Assembly (NCBI GenBank): GCA_003427395.1
Contig: BFEA01000204.1
Location: forward strand, 388,012 to 448,749
Source of the DNA: Chara braunii
Taxonomy: Eukaryota > Streptophyta > Charophyceae > Charales > Characeae
DNA length: 60,738 nucleotides
Reading direction: 5' to 3'
In this document: positions 44,758-54,467 of the stretch, one piece after another
Layout of the letters: each line of letters opens with the position of its first letter
How positions within the stretch are numbered: position 1 is the stretch's first letter
Notes under the pieces: generated by a model
Seen by the model: only the letters and a program-made list of their open reading frames with translations
Told to the model about the DNA's origin: nothing
Database searches by the model: none
Position numbers and translations under genes: made by a program

Positions 44758-46166
44758 TGTTACGATCCTGGTCATTTCCCAAGTGCAAATTCACAATGAA
44801 AGACAATGCCACCCAATTGCGAAAGAAATGAAAGCACTTGCAAAGAGATAAAGACCAGAAGAGAGGGGAAGAAGAAGAAGAAGAAGAAGAAGAAGAAGAA
44901 GAAGAAGATGTACACCAGCAAGACCAATGACAATTCCCCCCTTCTCTCTCCGCCTTCCTCCTCCTCCTTCTCTTCACCAATCTTATTCTTCTCTCAATAA
45001 TAATAATAATAACAATGAATGGATGAACCAGAATCAATATCCGAAGTTCCCTCTTACTGCTGACTCAACTCAACAACACAACAACAACAACCAGTCCACC
45101 ATAGCTANGGCTTCCCTCCTTCAGCCTCCTCTCTCATGCATANGCTATGGCGGACTNCCCCAAGCAGCTAGGGTGCTGTGCTGATGTCCGAAGGACAACN
45201 CAAGCAGCTATGGTGCTGNGCTGATGCCCAAAGGACCACTCNAAGCAGCTATGCCGCTGCTGACTTGGTCCGNTATGCCTGACTCTNCCTCGAGCTTCCC
45301 TGGTGCCGCATTANCCCAACTGGGGCCTTCCAGATGCAGCGCCCAACAAGGTGATGAAGATGGTGCCTACCATAGCCAGGTNAGTGCCCCGCCACTCTCC
45401 TACTATGCCCCCTTCTTCCTCCTCCTCAAGCTGGAGTGCTCGCCATAGCCAGGCTGAGCTCCAGCGACCCTTCACCTCCAAGCAGCGCTGCACCAGTCCA
45501 GCGCTGCGCTCCACCAGCATGTNGCCAATCCTTGCACACCGCAAATGAGGAAGAGCTCTTTGCTCTTCCTGAAGATATAGCGGCCTACCGGCCTCCTGGG
45601 CGGTGACTTCCTAGGCCTAGCGGCCTCCCAGCAACCGGTACCTCCTCCCTTTCGGAGGGAAACATCATTGCAGGCTCTGCTAATCTCCGCACAGGCCCTA
45701 GACCCGGGCTACTTGGACTGGTACCGACCTACCTCTAACCTACCGCTACTGGGCCTCTAAAAATGCCAACTTTTTCTCTTCTTCTGCTCGGCCTCCAGTA
45801 CCCGACACTTCTACCACTACTTCAGTGGTACCGGCCTACCTGCTACTTGAGTGTTTTTCCCCTCTGCTCTAAGTGTCGCGGGCCTACCCCCGCTACTCGA
45901 GTGTTTTTCCCCCTGCAACCCTTCACAGTCACGGCCACAGGTAAGTACCGGCCCTGCGGGGCCTTGCAACCAACAAGTACCCTTGCGGGTCACACACACA
46001 CTCAACCTTCAAGCACTCAGACAGGCATGCAAACCAGCAGGCACGCACACACACACAGACATGGAAATCACAGCAGAATGCGGGAGTTTCAACAAGGCAT
46101 TCATTCCAGCGGCAAATCCCAGAAATCAGCAGTGTTCTCAGTCTGTGTTTTTGGCGGGTCATTACA
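44758..46166 (-). repeat. 5' LTR of element C
   Basis: 1409 bp, near-identical to 36344-37746. Several unresolved bases sit at the same relative positions in both copies, although bases unresolved at 37263-37281 are resolved here. Confidence 0.93.
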
Positions 46167-46443
46167 AGTTAGTTGTTACAGCCACTGCTGACAACTGACA
46201 GACTGTCGCAGGTAGAATCATAATCTATTTTTTGCTGCATTGCAATCTGTTTGAGACTAGTCGTAAATAGGAAGTAGAATTGTTGTAGGGGTCTGAACTT
46301 ATCTTCTGTACCGCTTGACTACTTTTTGACATATCTGGACCGAACAATTATTTTATTTTTATTTGTTTAAGAACCGGTTGGTTGCCATGCTGCAGTAGGT
46401 CCCAGTGAGGGCATTAGTGCAGAGTGCATGCCGCAGGTAGCTC
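46167..46443 (+). other. Element B leader, continued after element C
   Basis: Resumes the leader cut at 36343; aligns with 18860-19107 of A (ttattttatttttattt, gtgcagagtg.atg). Gag starts at 46444. Confidence 0.65.
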
Positions 46444-47107
46444 ATGAGTGAAGATGACACAGAGGTTGAGAGACAAGATCAGGATGATAGGAGGTTGACC
46501 CGTAGACAGACGCTTAGTCGGCCGATCACTTACTTGGTGTTAGAGCCTGGTGAGAAAACGAGACTGTGGAGAGAAGTTGAGGGGAGAAGACGCTTGCGAA
46601 GGGCACAGGAAGCAGCAGCAAGCGCGGAAGAGAGCATTAGCAGCTGCAGCAGCAGCGCACTCTAGGGCTGAAGCGGAGGCAGTGATGGCGACCTCCTCTG
46701 CAATGTCTCAGGCCGCTTCTCAGGCCTCTTCGTCAGGTGTTAGTCAGGGTATGTCCCAGCCTTTCACTTGTCAGTTTGCTGGCTTGCAGGTCAGCCAGCA
46801 GCAACCCTTGTCAGCGGAGGATTACGAGATCCAACAGACGGATGCCCTTCATGAGGAGTTACAGCGTCATTTAAAGGAAGTAGAGGATAGAAGAGAGAAT
46901 GCTAGAAGAAGAAAAGCCAGACTAGAAGCACAGGGGTTGGAACTAAGTAGGCTAGAAGATATGGATGGGGAAGCATTGACCCTGATGTACGGATGCTTCG
47001 GTCAAGTGCAGGCCATGCAACAGGAAATGTTGGCCACATTGATAGCTGGCCAGAACAAGATTCTGGCTGCGCTGCAAGTGCCAAGGCCTATGGCTAGGCC
47101 AGCGTAA
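46444..47107 (+). pseudogene. gag N-terminal part, element B
   Basis: 46444-46665 starts MSEDD, like MSDRE in element A, and continues after a frameshift in 46550-47107. The sequence is Glu/Arg/Gln-rich with an Ala/Ser/Gln stretch and a coiled coil (residues 100-150 of the second frame), matching A. A TAA at 47105-47107 ends it. The remaining gag follows after the solo LTR insertion at 47216. Confidence 0.7.
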
Positions 47108-47215
47108 CCTGATGTAGCTCCTCCTGCGGTGGCAGGTCCATCTTTGACGGTGTCACCCATGAGAAGCCTCTTCCTCCGACAGTTTCGCATCAGTCCACCA
47201 GGGGGTACCTTAGCA

Positions 47216-48454
47216 TGTTATGATTCTGGTTGTTTGTTGTCTGAGACCAACACTCGCACACATAGACTTCCAGGTATGCCCATGCATACACAGAAGGAAG
47301 GGGAGAGGATAGGAGTATCACACCGCACAGGGAGAGATAAACACAGCGGAAGACTTGACCATGCGGATACACTGAAAGCGCAATTCATTCCACTCAATCC
47401 TCACAACCAGTCATAAAGAAAAGCCGAGTAGATCACATCCAAGAAACAATGAAACAATGATAGTCCAAACCCAGTATTACACTGTTTATTAAACTCAGAG
47501 TCTCAAATTGTTAGGATAACCTCAGTACTACAGTGCGCTGCTCAGAAATGAGCAACGCTTCACTCCCCAACCCCGAGTAACCACCCGTGACACCCCTGAG
47601 CCCCTGAAACATCAAGCGCCACCCAGATACAGCCTCCACAGGGAAGCGCCACCCTGAAACAGGCCTCTGAGGCCAAGTGCCACTCAGAGGATGAAGAAGA
47701 AGACCAGCACCACAGTATCTGATGAGACGAATTGTCGGAAGACTTCCCAGATGGAAGTCTGCGGCAGTGCCACCAACTCCTGACAAGATGACCTCTGAGG
47801 AAGAAGTTGCAGCTATGGCTGCAGCACCCCACTCCGGAGGAGGGTCCAGCAGGGCACCAACTTCTCTCGCCTCCAGCAGACCTCGATAACCCAGACCTCT
47901 GACAGCCCCTACGTGCTGGCAGAGTAGAGCGCAGGTCCAAGCTATGGCCGGCGCTCCGAAGGTCTGGCTATGTCTGTCTCCTTCCACGCTGAGCCATCAC
48001 CACTTCCGGTTCACGCGTAGCACAACAGCGATGCACTCGGTACCAACTGCCAAAAGCCATGAACCGATGTGCCCATCCTATCTATAGATTAAAACTAGCC
48101 TAGACTCGACCTAGACCGGACTGACTGACTGACGGGTACCGATTCAATTTCGGCCTCTCGGCCTCTACCTTACCCGGCTACAGGCTATAGGATCGTCCAT
48201 CAGCATAGGCCTGTAGGGCCTGTCTGTCTTAGGGGTAGCCCGGGCCTGCTATTCGCAGTTAGGTTAGCTGTAGGAAATTCAGTTAATACGGGCCTGTATT
48301 TTCCCGTATTTACAGATATGTCCCTCACGAATTTTCCTCACAGGCAGGTCACTCAGTTGGCCCTTAGCCAAACAAAATTACGAATCTGTCCTACCCATAG
48401 TACAGCCTCGACAGAGAGAGGCTACAGGCGACCAGAAAACAGCAAGTCATTGCA
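47216..48454 (-). mobile_element. Solo LTR related to element C, nested in element B gag
   Basis: 1239 bp, plus-strand ends TGTTATGATTCTGG and AAGTCATTGCA, like the element C LTR ends TGTTACGATCCTGG and GGGTCATTACA. The 4 bases agca flank it (47212-47215, 48455-48458). No internal genes, so it is a solo LTR left by recombination between two LTRs. Its frames are chance. Confidence 0.8.
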
Positions 48455-48458
48455 AGCA

Positions 48459-49520
48459 GGTGTTAGTGGGCAGGCTCCGGGACAATCTTCTTTCGCTCGT
48501 TCACCGGCAGCAGCTACAGGGCAGCCACATGTCCAGCAGCCTATGCAACAGGTGTTGCGGCCGCAGCAGGTGCAGACGCCACTGCAACAACCTGTTCCAC
48601 CGGTGTCTCAACCGGTGCAGCAGGCACAGGCGTCTGGGCAACAACCGCAATGGACGCCTAAGATGCCGTTGCTCACTCCTTAACCTTTTTCCGGCGACAA
48701 GAAAAAGGAGGAGAGCCTCAAAACATGGTTGAGAACAGTACCAACGTATGTGAGGCACAAGCTCATGAGGCCCGATGAGGAGGTGAACGTCACTGCGTCC
48801 TACTTAGAGGGGTCAGCACCAAGATGGTTAGACGGGTTAGTTTAGCAGCGCGGATACGGTTAGACGTTCAATGGTTGGGCACAAGCTCAAAGTTTGGAGG
48901 AGTTTAGCGTAAGTACAAGAAAGGTGGCATGACCCCCAAGACACACAAAAGGCCACCGACTCGCTTGTGAACATGGGATCTAGACAATATAGGTCCGTAC
49001 GTGAGGTGACTGACGTTGTGGAGAGACTGGTCGTTGTCCGAGGCATATGGTACGATCCGCAAGTCCTTTTGACCACCTATTTGAGATGTCTTCCCACAAA
49101 CGTCAAAAATAAATCGGTTGATGAGGCCTCCATTGAGGTACACGATTTTCCTGCTTTCAACAACAAGGCCTTAGACATTGAGGCCATGCTCGGGAATGCG
49201 CAGCAAGCGGTTGAGGATGGGAGGAAGAAGAAGATACCCAAGATTGGAAAAATAAAGGCAACCTCATGTTTGTTGACCATCACAACAACGCGACAGAGGT
49301 TGAAGAATTTTCTGACCTTGGGGATGATACAGAGGGGGAAGGGGGCTTAGATACTGCAGAGGGTGGGTTGGTAGCTCCCTTAAAAGAGAAAGCTAAGAGG
49401 GTCAGAAAACAAAAGGGCAGCTGGCCCAAGAGTCAAGGGACAGACCAAGACCCTCCAGCATGGTTCGAGATGGGGCTGAAGTACCGCGTGACCTCTATAC
49501 TCGTGGTGCGTGCCTGATTG
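48459..49520 (+). pseudogene. gag C-terminal part, element B
   Basis: Gln/Pro/Val-rich text (48459-48683) ends at TAA and is followed by P-F-S-G-D and further capsid-like blocks in the same order as element A, broken by several stops. 48967-49350 keeps V-R-E-V-T-D-V-V-E-R-L and L-L-T-T-Y-L-R-C-L-P. The region expected to hold the zinc knuckle (about 49500-49560) is degenerate. Non-functional. Confidence 0.75.
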
Positions 49521-49886
49521 TGGCCAATACGGGTAGACAAGTTCCCGCTGTACAAGTAAGTGTGTCAACATGAAGGTCGCATACATAGTTGTAATTGTGG
49601 GACTTCTCAGGAAAACACATCAGGCCAGTAGAAGCAATAGTATCTTCTACTAGGGCTGAAGTGGTAGCCTCACCCTCTCCACTTCAGATAATGGTTGAGG
49701 CTATTGACTCTATGATCGCCTCGCCGACAGATCCAGACTAATCTATACTATGAACGACGGATGTGTCTGAGTCCTTACAGGAATTAGAAAAAGAGTGGTT
49801 AGAAAAAGATCCACGTGACTCCTGAGCAATGATGAATAGAGGCCCTAGGGGTGAATATTTTGCGGTAGAAGTTGATGTAAGTGGCC
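49521..49886 (+). other. Element B gag-protease junction, decayed
   Basis: Aligns with 20960-21320 of element A (aggaaaacacatcaggccagtag, gagtccttaga-type blocks) with many stops. It ends at gtggcc (49881-49886), the target of the next insertion. Confidence 0.6.
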
Positions 49887-50768
49887 AGAGATCACTGAAC
49901 AGATTCAGTAGCAGGTGCAGTTTGAACTTATGCAAAGGTGGTTTGACACGAAAGCACAGCTAGATCTCTTTTCACAAATTAAGGATGTTAGGAGACATAT
50001 CACAACATTTTGCACAGACTGGGTAGGAGGGGAAAGAGAAGGATGGATTGCAAAAGTGGAATGGAGTGGAGATAGGGGAGAGGGGCAGCGGGCTTTGGAA
50101 GAAATAAGAGATTACCGTCTAACATTCAAGGACTGGACTAACATAGAACCCTCGTTCCCGCTCAGCCCACCCTTGGCCTTTCCAGACCCGTTCCCGCCGC
50201 ATGCTTTTTCCCTGACCGAGATTCTCTCCTAAAATAACATCTTCCGAAACATCTACATACATATACATATATATAAAGCTCACCCCTACAAACTCCAGCC
50301 ATAATCTATATGTCCAGGAAAGAGAAGGACGAAAGGAGATCCCACTGGTGCCCCCCAGGGGCTCCTTTTGGACCCTTCCTCGTGGCACTTAGGCAGGATT
50401 ATGGGTCTCTGGACTTGGTTCCCAGTTAGCATGGTTGCCACATGGCTCAGAAGAAAGGAGGAACGAGTGAGTAGCGCTGTATCAGGCGTCGATTTCTGGA
50501 TGAAGAGGCTCCCCTTCCCTGCTAACAATCTGCTCAGTCAATCCCCTGGAGCTCAGGGTAATCAATGCTGGCAGGAATTCTCTCACAATGCTTCTCCGAT
50601 GTATCCATTTTCAGATTGTATAAGGGACGCTGGACCCGTTTTCCAGCAGGTGACGCTCCCCACCAATAGATGGAGCCGCCCCCCAGGTGCTAGTGGTGTC
50701 TGCTTTTACCAGCACCATTAACACTGGAGGGGGTTGTTTTTTGTAAAAAAAAAAAAAAAAAAAAAAAG
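49887..50768 (+). mobile_element. Poly(A)-tailed retroinsert of unknown source
   Basis: About 880 bp ending in 23 A (50745-50767), flanked by gtggcc on both sides (49881-49886, 50769-50774). These are marks of LINE-type reverse transcription of an RNA. A 105-codon frame (49915-50232) starts within 30 bases of the 5' end, with a Trp/Glu-rich segment; I do not recognise it. Two small imperfect frames follow. The insert could be a 5'-truncated LINE tail, a SINE-like unit or a processed mRNA. Confidence 0.75.
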
Positions 50769-50774
50769 GTGGCC

Positions 50775-51140
50775 GTAAAGTAGGAGCCTTTGCAGGCGTG
50801 GACTCTACGCGGAATTTCATTAGTCGTGCTTGTGTAAATAGGTTGCGTTTAGGGGACCAAGTAGAGCGGCTTAGCAGGTCTGTAGCATCTACCTTAGCCA
50901 ACGAGCACCCCATGGTGGTTAGCTACTATGTCAAGGATGTAGTTTGTACCTTCTCCTATAGAGGAGAGGAACTAAGACATAAGATCTCGTTCCTGGTAAG
51001 GGACGAGCTTCCATTTGACATGTTACTAGGTATGTACTACCTCGAAGTAGCAAAGCCTCTGTTCGACTAGGATAGAAAGGTGATGTTCTACAAGTTGCCA
51101 TATTGAAGGACCGTTAGTCTGCAGAATACAAGGCTAGCAG
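50775..51140 (+). pseudogene. Aspartic protease, element B
   Basis: Collinear with 21320-21700 of element A: S-T-R-N-F-I-S, L-S-R-S-V-A-S-T, S-F-L-V-R-D-E-L-P-F-D-M-L-L-G-M-Y-Y-L. The active-site triplet is replaced (A-G-V-D-S-T-R). It ends with a stop at 51068-51070 and then the MITE. Confidence 0.75.
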
Positions 51141-51144
51141 ACTA

Positions 51145-51249
51145 CCGTCTTCACCTGAATAGAACGCCCGGTCATTATAGTTGTATTTGGCACAACTTTC
51201 GGTCCAGATGCAGCGATAATAACCGAGTGTTCTATTCGGGTGAAGACGG
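51145..51249. mobile_element. 105-bp MITE (Tc1/mariner-type) with TA duplication
   Basis: Ends ccgtcttcacctgaatagaa and its inverted partner (one mismatch in the outer 21 bases, arms extending to about 34 bases), bounded by TA at 51143-51144 and 51250-51251. Removing it and one TA restores a sequence that aligns with element A at 21688-21705 with four differences. Confidence 0.8.
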
Positions 51250-51251
51250 TA

Positions 51252-52092
51252 GTCGAGACTTATGGTTGCATGTGTGCGTCAACCTTTTATAATTATTATA
51301 AGCAAAATATGGAGGAGGGTATGTACTTAGTGTTTGTCTTTGAAAAAGAGGAGGTCGTTAAAACACCCATAGAGATAGAAGAAGTTGTTGCTAAATTTCC
51401 AAACCTTTTCGAGGAGCCAAGGGGCATAGTCGAGAGGGAGGTGGTCCATGCCATTTAAGTTGTTCCGGATAGCAAAGTTCCTAAAGGACGCATTTAGAAG
51501 ATGTCTCATGCGGAGTTAGATGAGCTTGGCCCACACCTTAAGGAGCTCATCGAGAAGGGTTGGATCCGGCCCAGTATGTCCCCCTACGGTGCACCTGTAC
51601 TATTTGTTCCCAAGAAAGGGGGGACCCTGAGGATGTGCATTAGCGATAAGGGCCTCAATGCCATCGCAGTTAAGAATGCAGAGCCCCTACGACGCATCGA
51701 TGACCTCTTGGATCGAGTGTAGGGATGTCAAATACTACTAGATTACAAGTAGACCTGAGGATCAACACAAAACCGCCTTTCAGACCACGTACAGTCTGTA
51801 CAAGTTTGTGGTGATGCCTTTCGGTCTTTGCAATGTTCCTGAGACGTTCCGGCACGCTATGAATAGGATCTTTCATGACTACTTAGACAAGTTTATCGTC
51901 GTGTACCTCGACGTTAGTAAGATTGTCGAGGAGCACGCTAAGCACGTTGAGATCATGCTGAGTCTCCTGCACCAGCACCAGTATAAGATCAACTTGGAGA
52001 AATGTGAATTTGGTCGCACCAAGATCTTCTACTTGGGTCATGAGATTTTCGTGGATGGATTGATGTCGGATGATGCCAGAATTGCCAATATA
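51252..52092 (+). pseudogene. Protease tail and reverse transcriptase, element B, catalytic motif deleted
   Basis: 51240-51458 holds the linker and L-F-E-E-P-R-G. RT follows in pieces (51501-51722, 51808-52092) with F-V-P-K-K-G-G-T-L-R-M-C-I, M-P-F-G-L-C-N-V-P and Y-L-G-H-E-I-F. Two in-place deletions remove the first catalytic Asp segment (near 51735) and the second Asp of Y-L-D-D (now Y-L-D-V-S-K). The alignment with A stops at 52092. Confidence 0.8.
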
Positions 52093-52127
52093 TATATTGT
52101 TGTCCTCTTTTCCCTCTCTGCCTACAT

Positions 52128-52337
52128 ATGAGTCGGTGAAATCGGTGAAACTCCGACGAAACAGTTTGTCACAACCCCTCGTTTGTTGTCCTTTTTTCCC
52201 TCTCTGCCTACGGTTTTACCGGGCATATATATATCGTCAAACAGAGCTGGGCGGTAAAACCGTAGGCAAAGAGGGAAAAAAGGACAACAAACGAGGGGTT
52301 GTGACAAGCTGTTTCGTCGGAGTTTCATCGACTCATC
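52128..52337. repeat. Foldback (long inverted repeat), about 210 bp
   Basis: The left arm (52128-52221) and right arm (52252-52337) are almost perfectly complementary, e.g. ggttttaccg with cggtaaaacc in the centre and atgagtcg with cgactcat at the ends. The left arm has an extra 9 bases (gtgaaatcg duplicated). Part of the arm (tgtcct.ttttccctctctgcctac) is repeated directly at 52100-52125. It sits exactly where element B ends. Confidence 0.8.
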
Positions 52338-52597
52338 AGGAGGATGAACCCTCAACAGTCTACAAAATCCCCTAACTGATTACACTGTAAGTGATAATCC
52401 ACTTAATATATATATATAATTATGAACTAAAATAGCGCACTTTGCTGATATAATTACAATCCTCTGGTTGTAGTTGGGAAAGGGCGATTGCAAGGAAGTC
52501 TGATGGTGTATAAAACGGGCGGTGGAGAATGTGAAGACCAATATTAGTTGCCGTCATAACACAAAGATTGGTGAGGTTCTCAGGCTGGTTTGTTGGA
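52338..52597. other. Spacer, A/T-rich
   Basis: No gene seen. Contains an (AT)n stretch near 52410-52421. Confidence 0.5.
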
Positions 52598-52800
52598 TGT
52601 TGGCCAACAATTTGCACATCACCCAGGTGGTGTTGCAAGCCCAAACTGTGTTGGGTTGTTGTTGGTCAGTCATTTGCAGATCACCCATGTGGTCTGCGTG
52701 TGGCGAAACACAAACTTGTGGTTCATCCGCACAATGCTGGTCAGCCATTTGCAGATCCCCCATGTGGTTTACGCCTTGTGGGGTCAACTGCAATCCGGGC
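52598..52800 (+). repeat. Three degenerate tandem units of about 70 bp
   Basis: Blocks ggtcag.catttgcagatc.cccatgtggt recur at about 52598, 52664 and 52736. The unit is roughly 66-73 bp with moderate divergence. Overlapping short frames are by-products of the repetition. Confidence 0.65.
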
Positions 52801-54467
52801 AGATCATGTCCCAATCCCTCAACATTTAGGGCTGCATCCTGAGTAGGGACTGTACCTGGAGTCGAGAGTGCTCAATCGGCAGGGACCACATCGTGTTGTA
52901 CAAGTGAGTTGTGAATATCTAACGTCGTCGGGTACCGTTGTCGGTGTGAATACCCTTACAAGGGTATCCGCCCTGGTTTTTGCAAGTGACAGAAGACAAG
53001 TTTGGTTTAAAAAGTTTAAGTATACCGCGCAAGGCGCGACAATGTCTGCGGTTAAGATTGATTGAACGGTTGACTAGAGCAAAGAGTGTGTGGGCGCGCA
53101 GGTTTGAGGCGCGTACGATGTTAATTGTTGATGACTGAAGGACTGGCGTGATCGCCGGCCGGATTTTTTTTTGTCTGATTAAATTAGGATTAAAAAGAAT
53201 ATGCCTCTTGATTGGTACGCTTGCCCGTGACTCGTACACACGTGCGGAGGACGGTATTGACAACAAGGTGGTCTTGAAGTGTTTTCAGTAGGTTCGCGCG
53301 TCAGTATCGGTTTATTTACGTGTCCATTAAAACTAGACACAGACTTGGGCCTAGTATTATTGGTTACAGAGTCAGGGGTCGAGATCGAGCGCCGACGACG
53401 CGAGGATATCAGAGTAGCGCGAAGGGACTGAGGGGTGAGGGCCCGGTGGGGGTATCCTCCTTGGTTTTGTCGTCTGCGGCATCGAAATGATGCTAGCGAT
53501 TTCTTTTTTCTCGTTCGTCGTTTTTCTGACGACTAAAAGTTTTTAAATACTTTTTATTTCATTGTCATATTATTATTATTATTATCTTTTTATGTTTCGG
53601 CGTTGCTTGGCCCAGACGCAGCGCCGGATTTAGAGGTTGTCACGACAGTCAAGGGCCTTGAGCACTCGCCTCTTTTGGCAAGCCCGTTCGAGTTCCGGTG
53701 TGTCGGGGTGTTGGCAGAATTCCCCTGCCCCGCCAGTCTTGAAGTTTGGGCTGGGGAGGTTAACGTGCGTGGGATCCGTGGTCGTGGCTTCCCTCGCTTC
53801 CTACTTAGAGAGCGTTGATAGTCTGAAGTGGAAGGGGATTGGAGAACATTTCAAACGGGCACAGAGGGGAGGTCGCTGCAGTAAGCCCACCTATGGAACC
53901 CCTCTCCGCTTTTGTCCGCAAAGTTCTCATTTGGGTATTGGCTGCTAGGTCTGCGCCAAAAAGGGTACCACAGAGCTGCAGCAGTTGGGGGCATGGGACC
54001 GACCCGGTTCCCATTTGAATATTCGCTACTATCATGAGGACCAGCCCGGCCCATTCAGACCCACGCTTGGGCATGCAGCAAGTCCTGCGCCCTTCAACCT
54101 ATCGCCGCGCCAAGATCACTACGATAGGCGAGCGCAGGTTGCACTCGCCAGCAACCTGCCCCGGGACTGACAGATTCGGTGGTGAGCTGCTACGCACTCC
54201 TTAGCAGTTTCAACTTTCATGATCATCGTCCAGCTGTCTGTGACAACAGACACGTTTGTAGTGTCTGCGTTAGCACACGGTTTAGTGCCGACTGGCGTGG
54301 TGGGCAGCTCCGCTACGCAGTGATAAGGCCAGGCGCCCGACGGGAGACTGGCAAAGAAGCGTACGAAGGAATAAGAAAAGAGGATGGACCTGAACGTACA
54401 CGAACGTTAGATGCCGTGGAAAGGAAGCAGTGGCGAACGGTAAGCAAGGCGCAGTCAGTGAGTGAGA
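52801..54467. other. Unassigned region
   Basis: Short frames only, the longest about 115 codons (52919-53266, minus). No family motif is visible. A (TTA)n microsatellite is at about 53568-53586. Parts are G-rich with even composition and could include exons I cannot recognise. Confidence 0.4.

Larger units (their letters stand above)
36344..46166 (-). mobile_element. LTR retrotransposon C (Ty3/gypsy chromovirus), young, nested in B
   Basis: Two nearly identical LTRs (36344-37746, 44758-46166) enclose gag, protease, RT, RNase H, integrase and a chromodomain-like tail on the minus strand. The primer site lies inside the right (5') LTR and the polypurine tract beside the left (3') LTR. The 4 bases agtt flank both ends (36340-36343, 46167-46170). 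The LTRs differ by about eight substitutions in 1.4 kb by eye plus a GAA-repeat length change, so insertion is recent. A 645-base assembly gap (43497-44141) lies upstream of gag. Confidence 0.93.
34383..52092 (+). mobile_element. LTR retrotransposon B, sister of A, truncated and multiply interrupted
   Basis: An LTR, a primer-site relic, a leader, gag, protease and part of RT are in the same order and strand as element A and align with it along most of the length. The copy stops within RT at about 52092, where a foldback sequence begins; RNase H, integrase and a 3' LTR are absent. It contains four later insertions: element C, a solo LTR, a poly(A)-tailed retroinsert and a MITE. It has many more stops than A and is clearly the older relic. 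Confidence 0.85.

Noticed and set aside
47511-47987. 158-codon minus-strand ORF
   Set aside because: Lies wholly in the solo LTR and has no motif; a chance frame.
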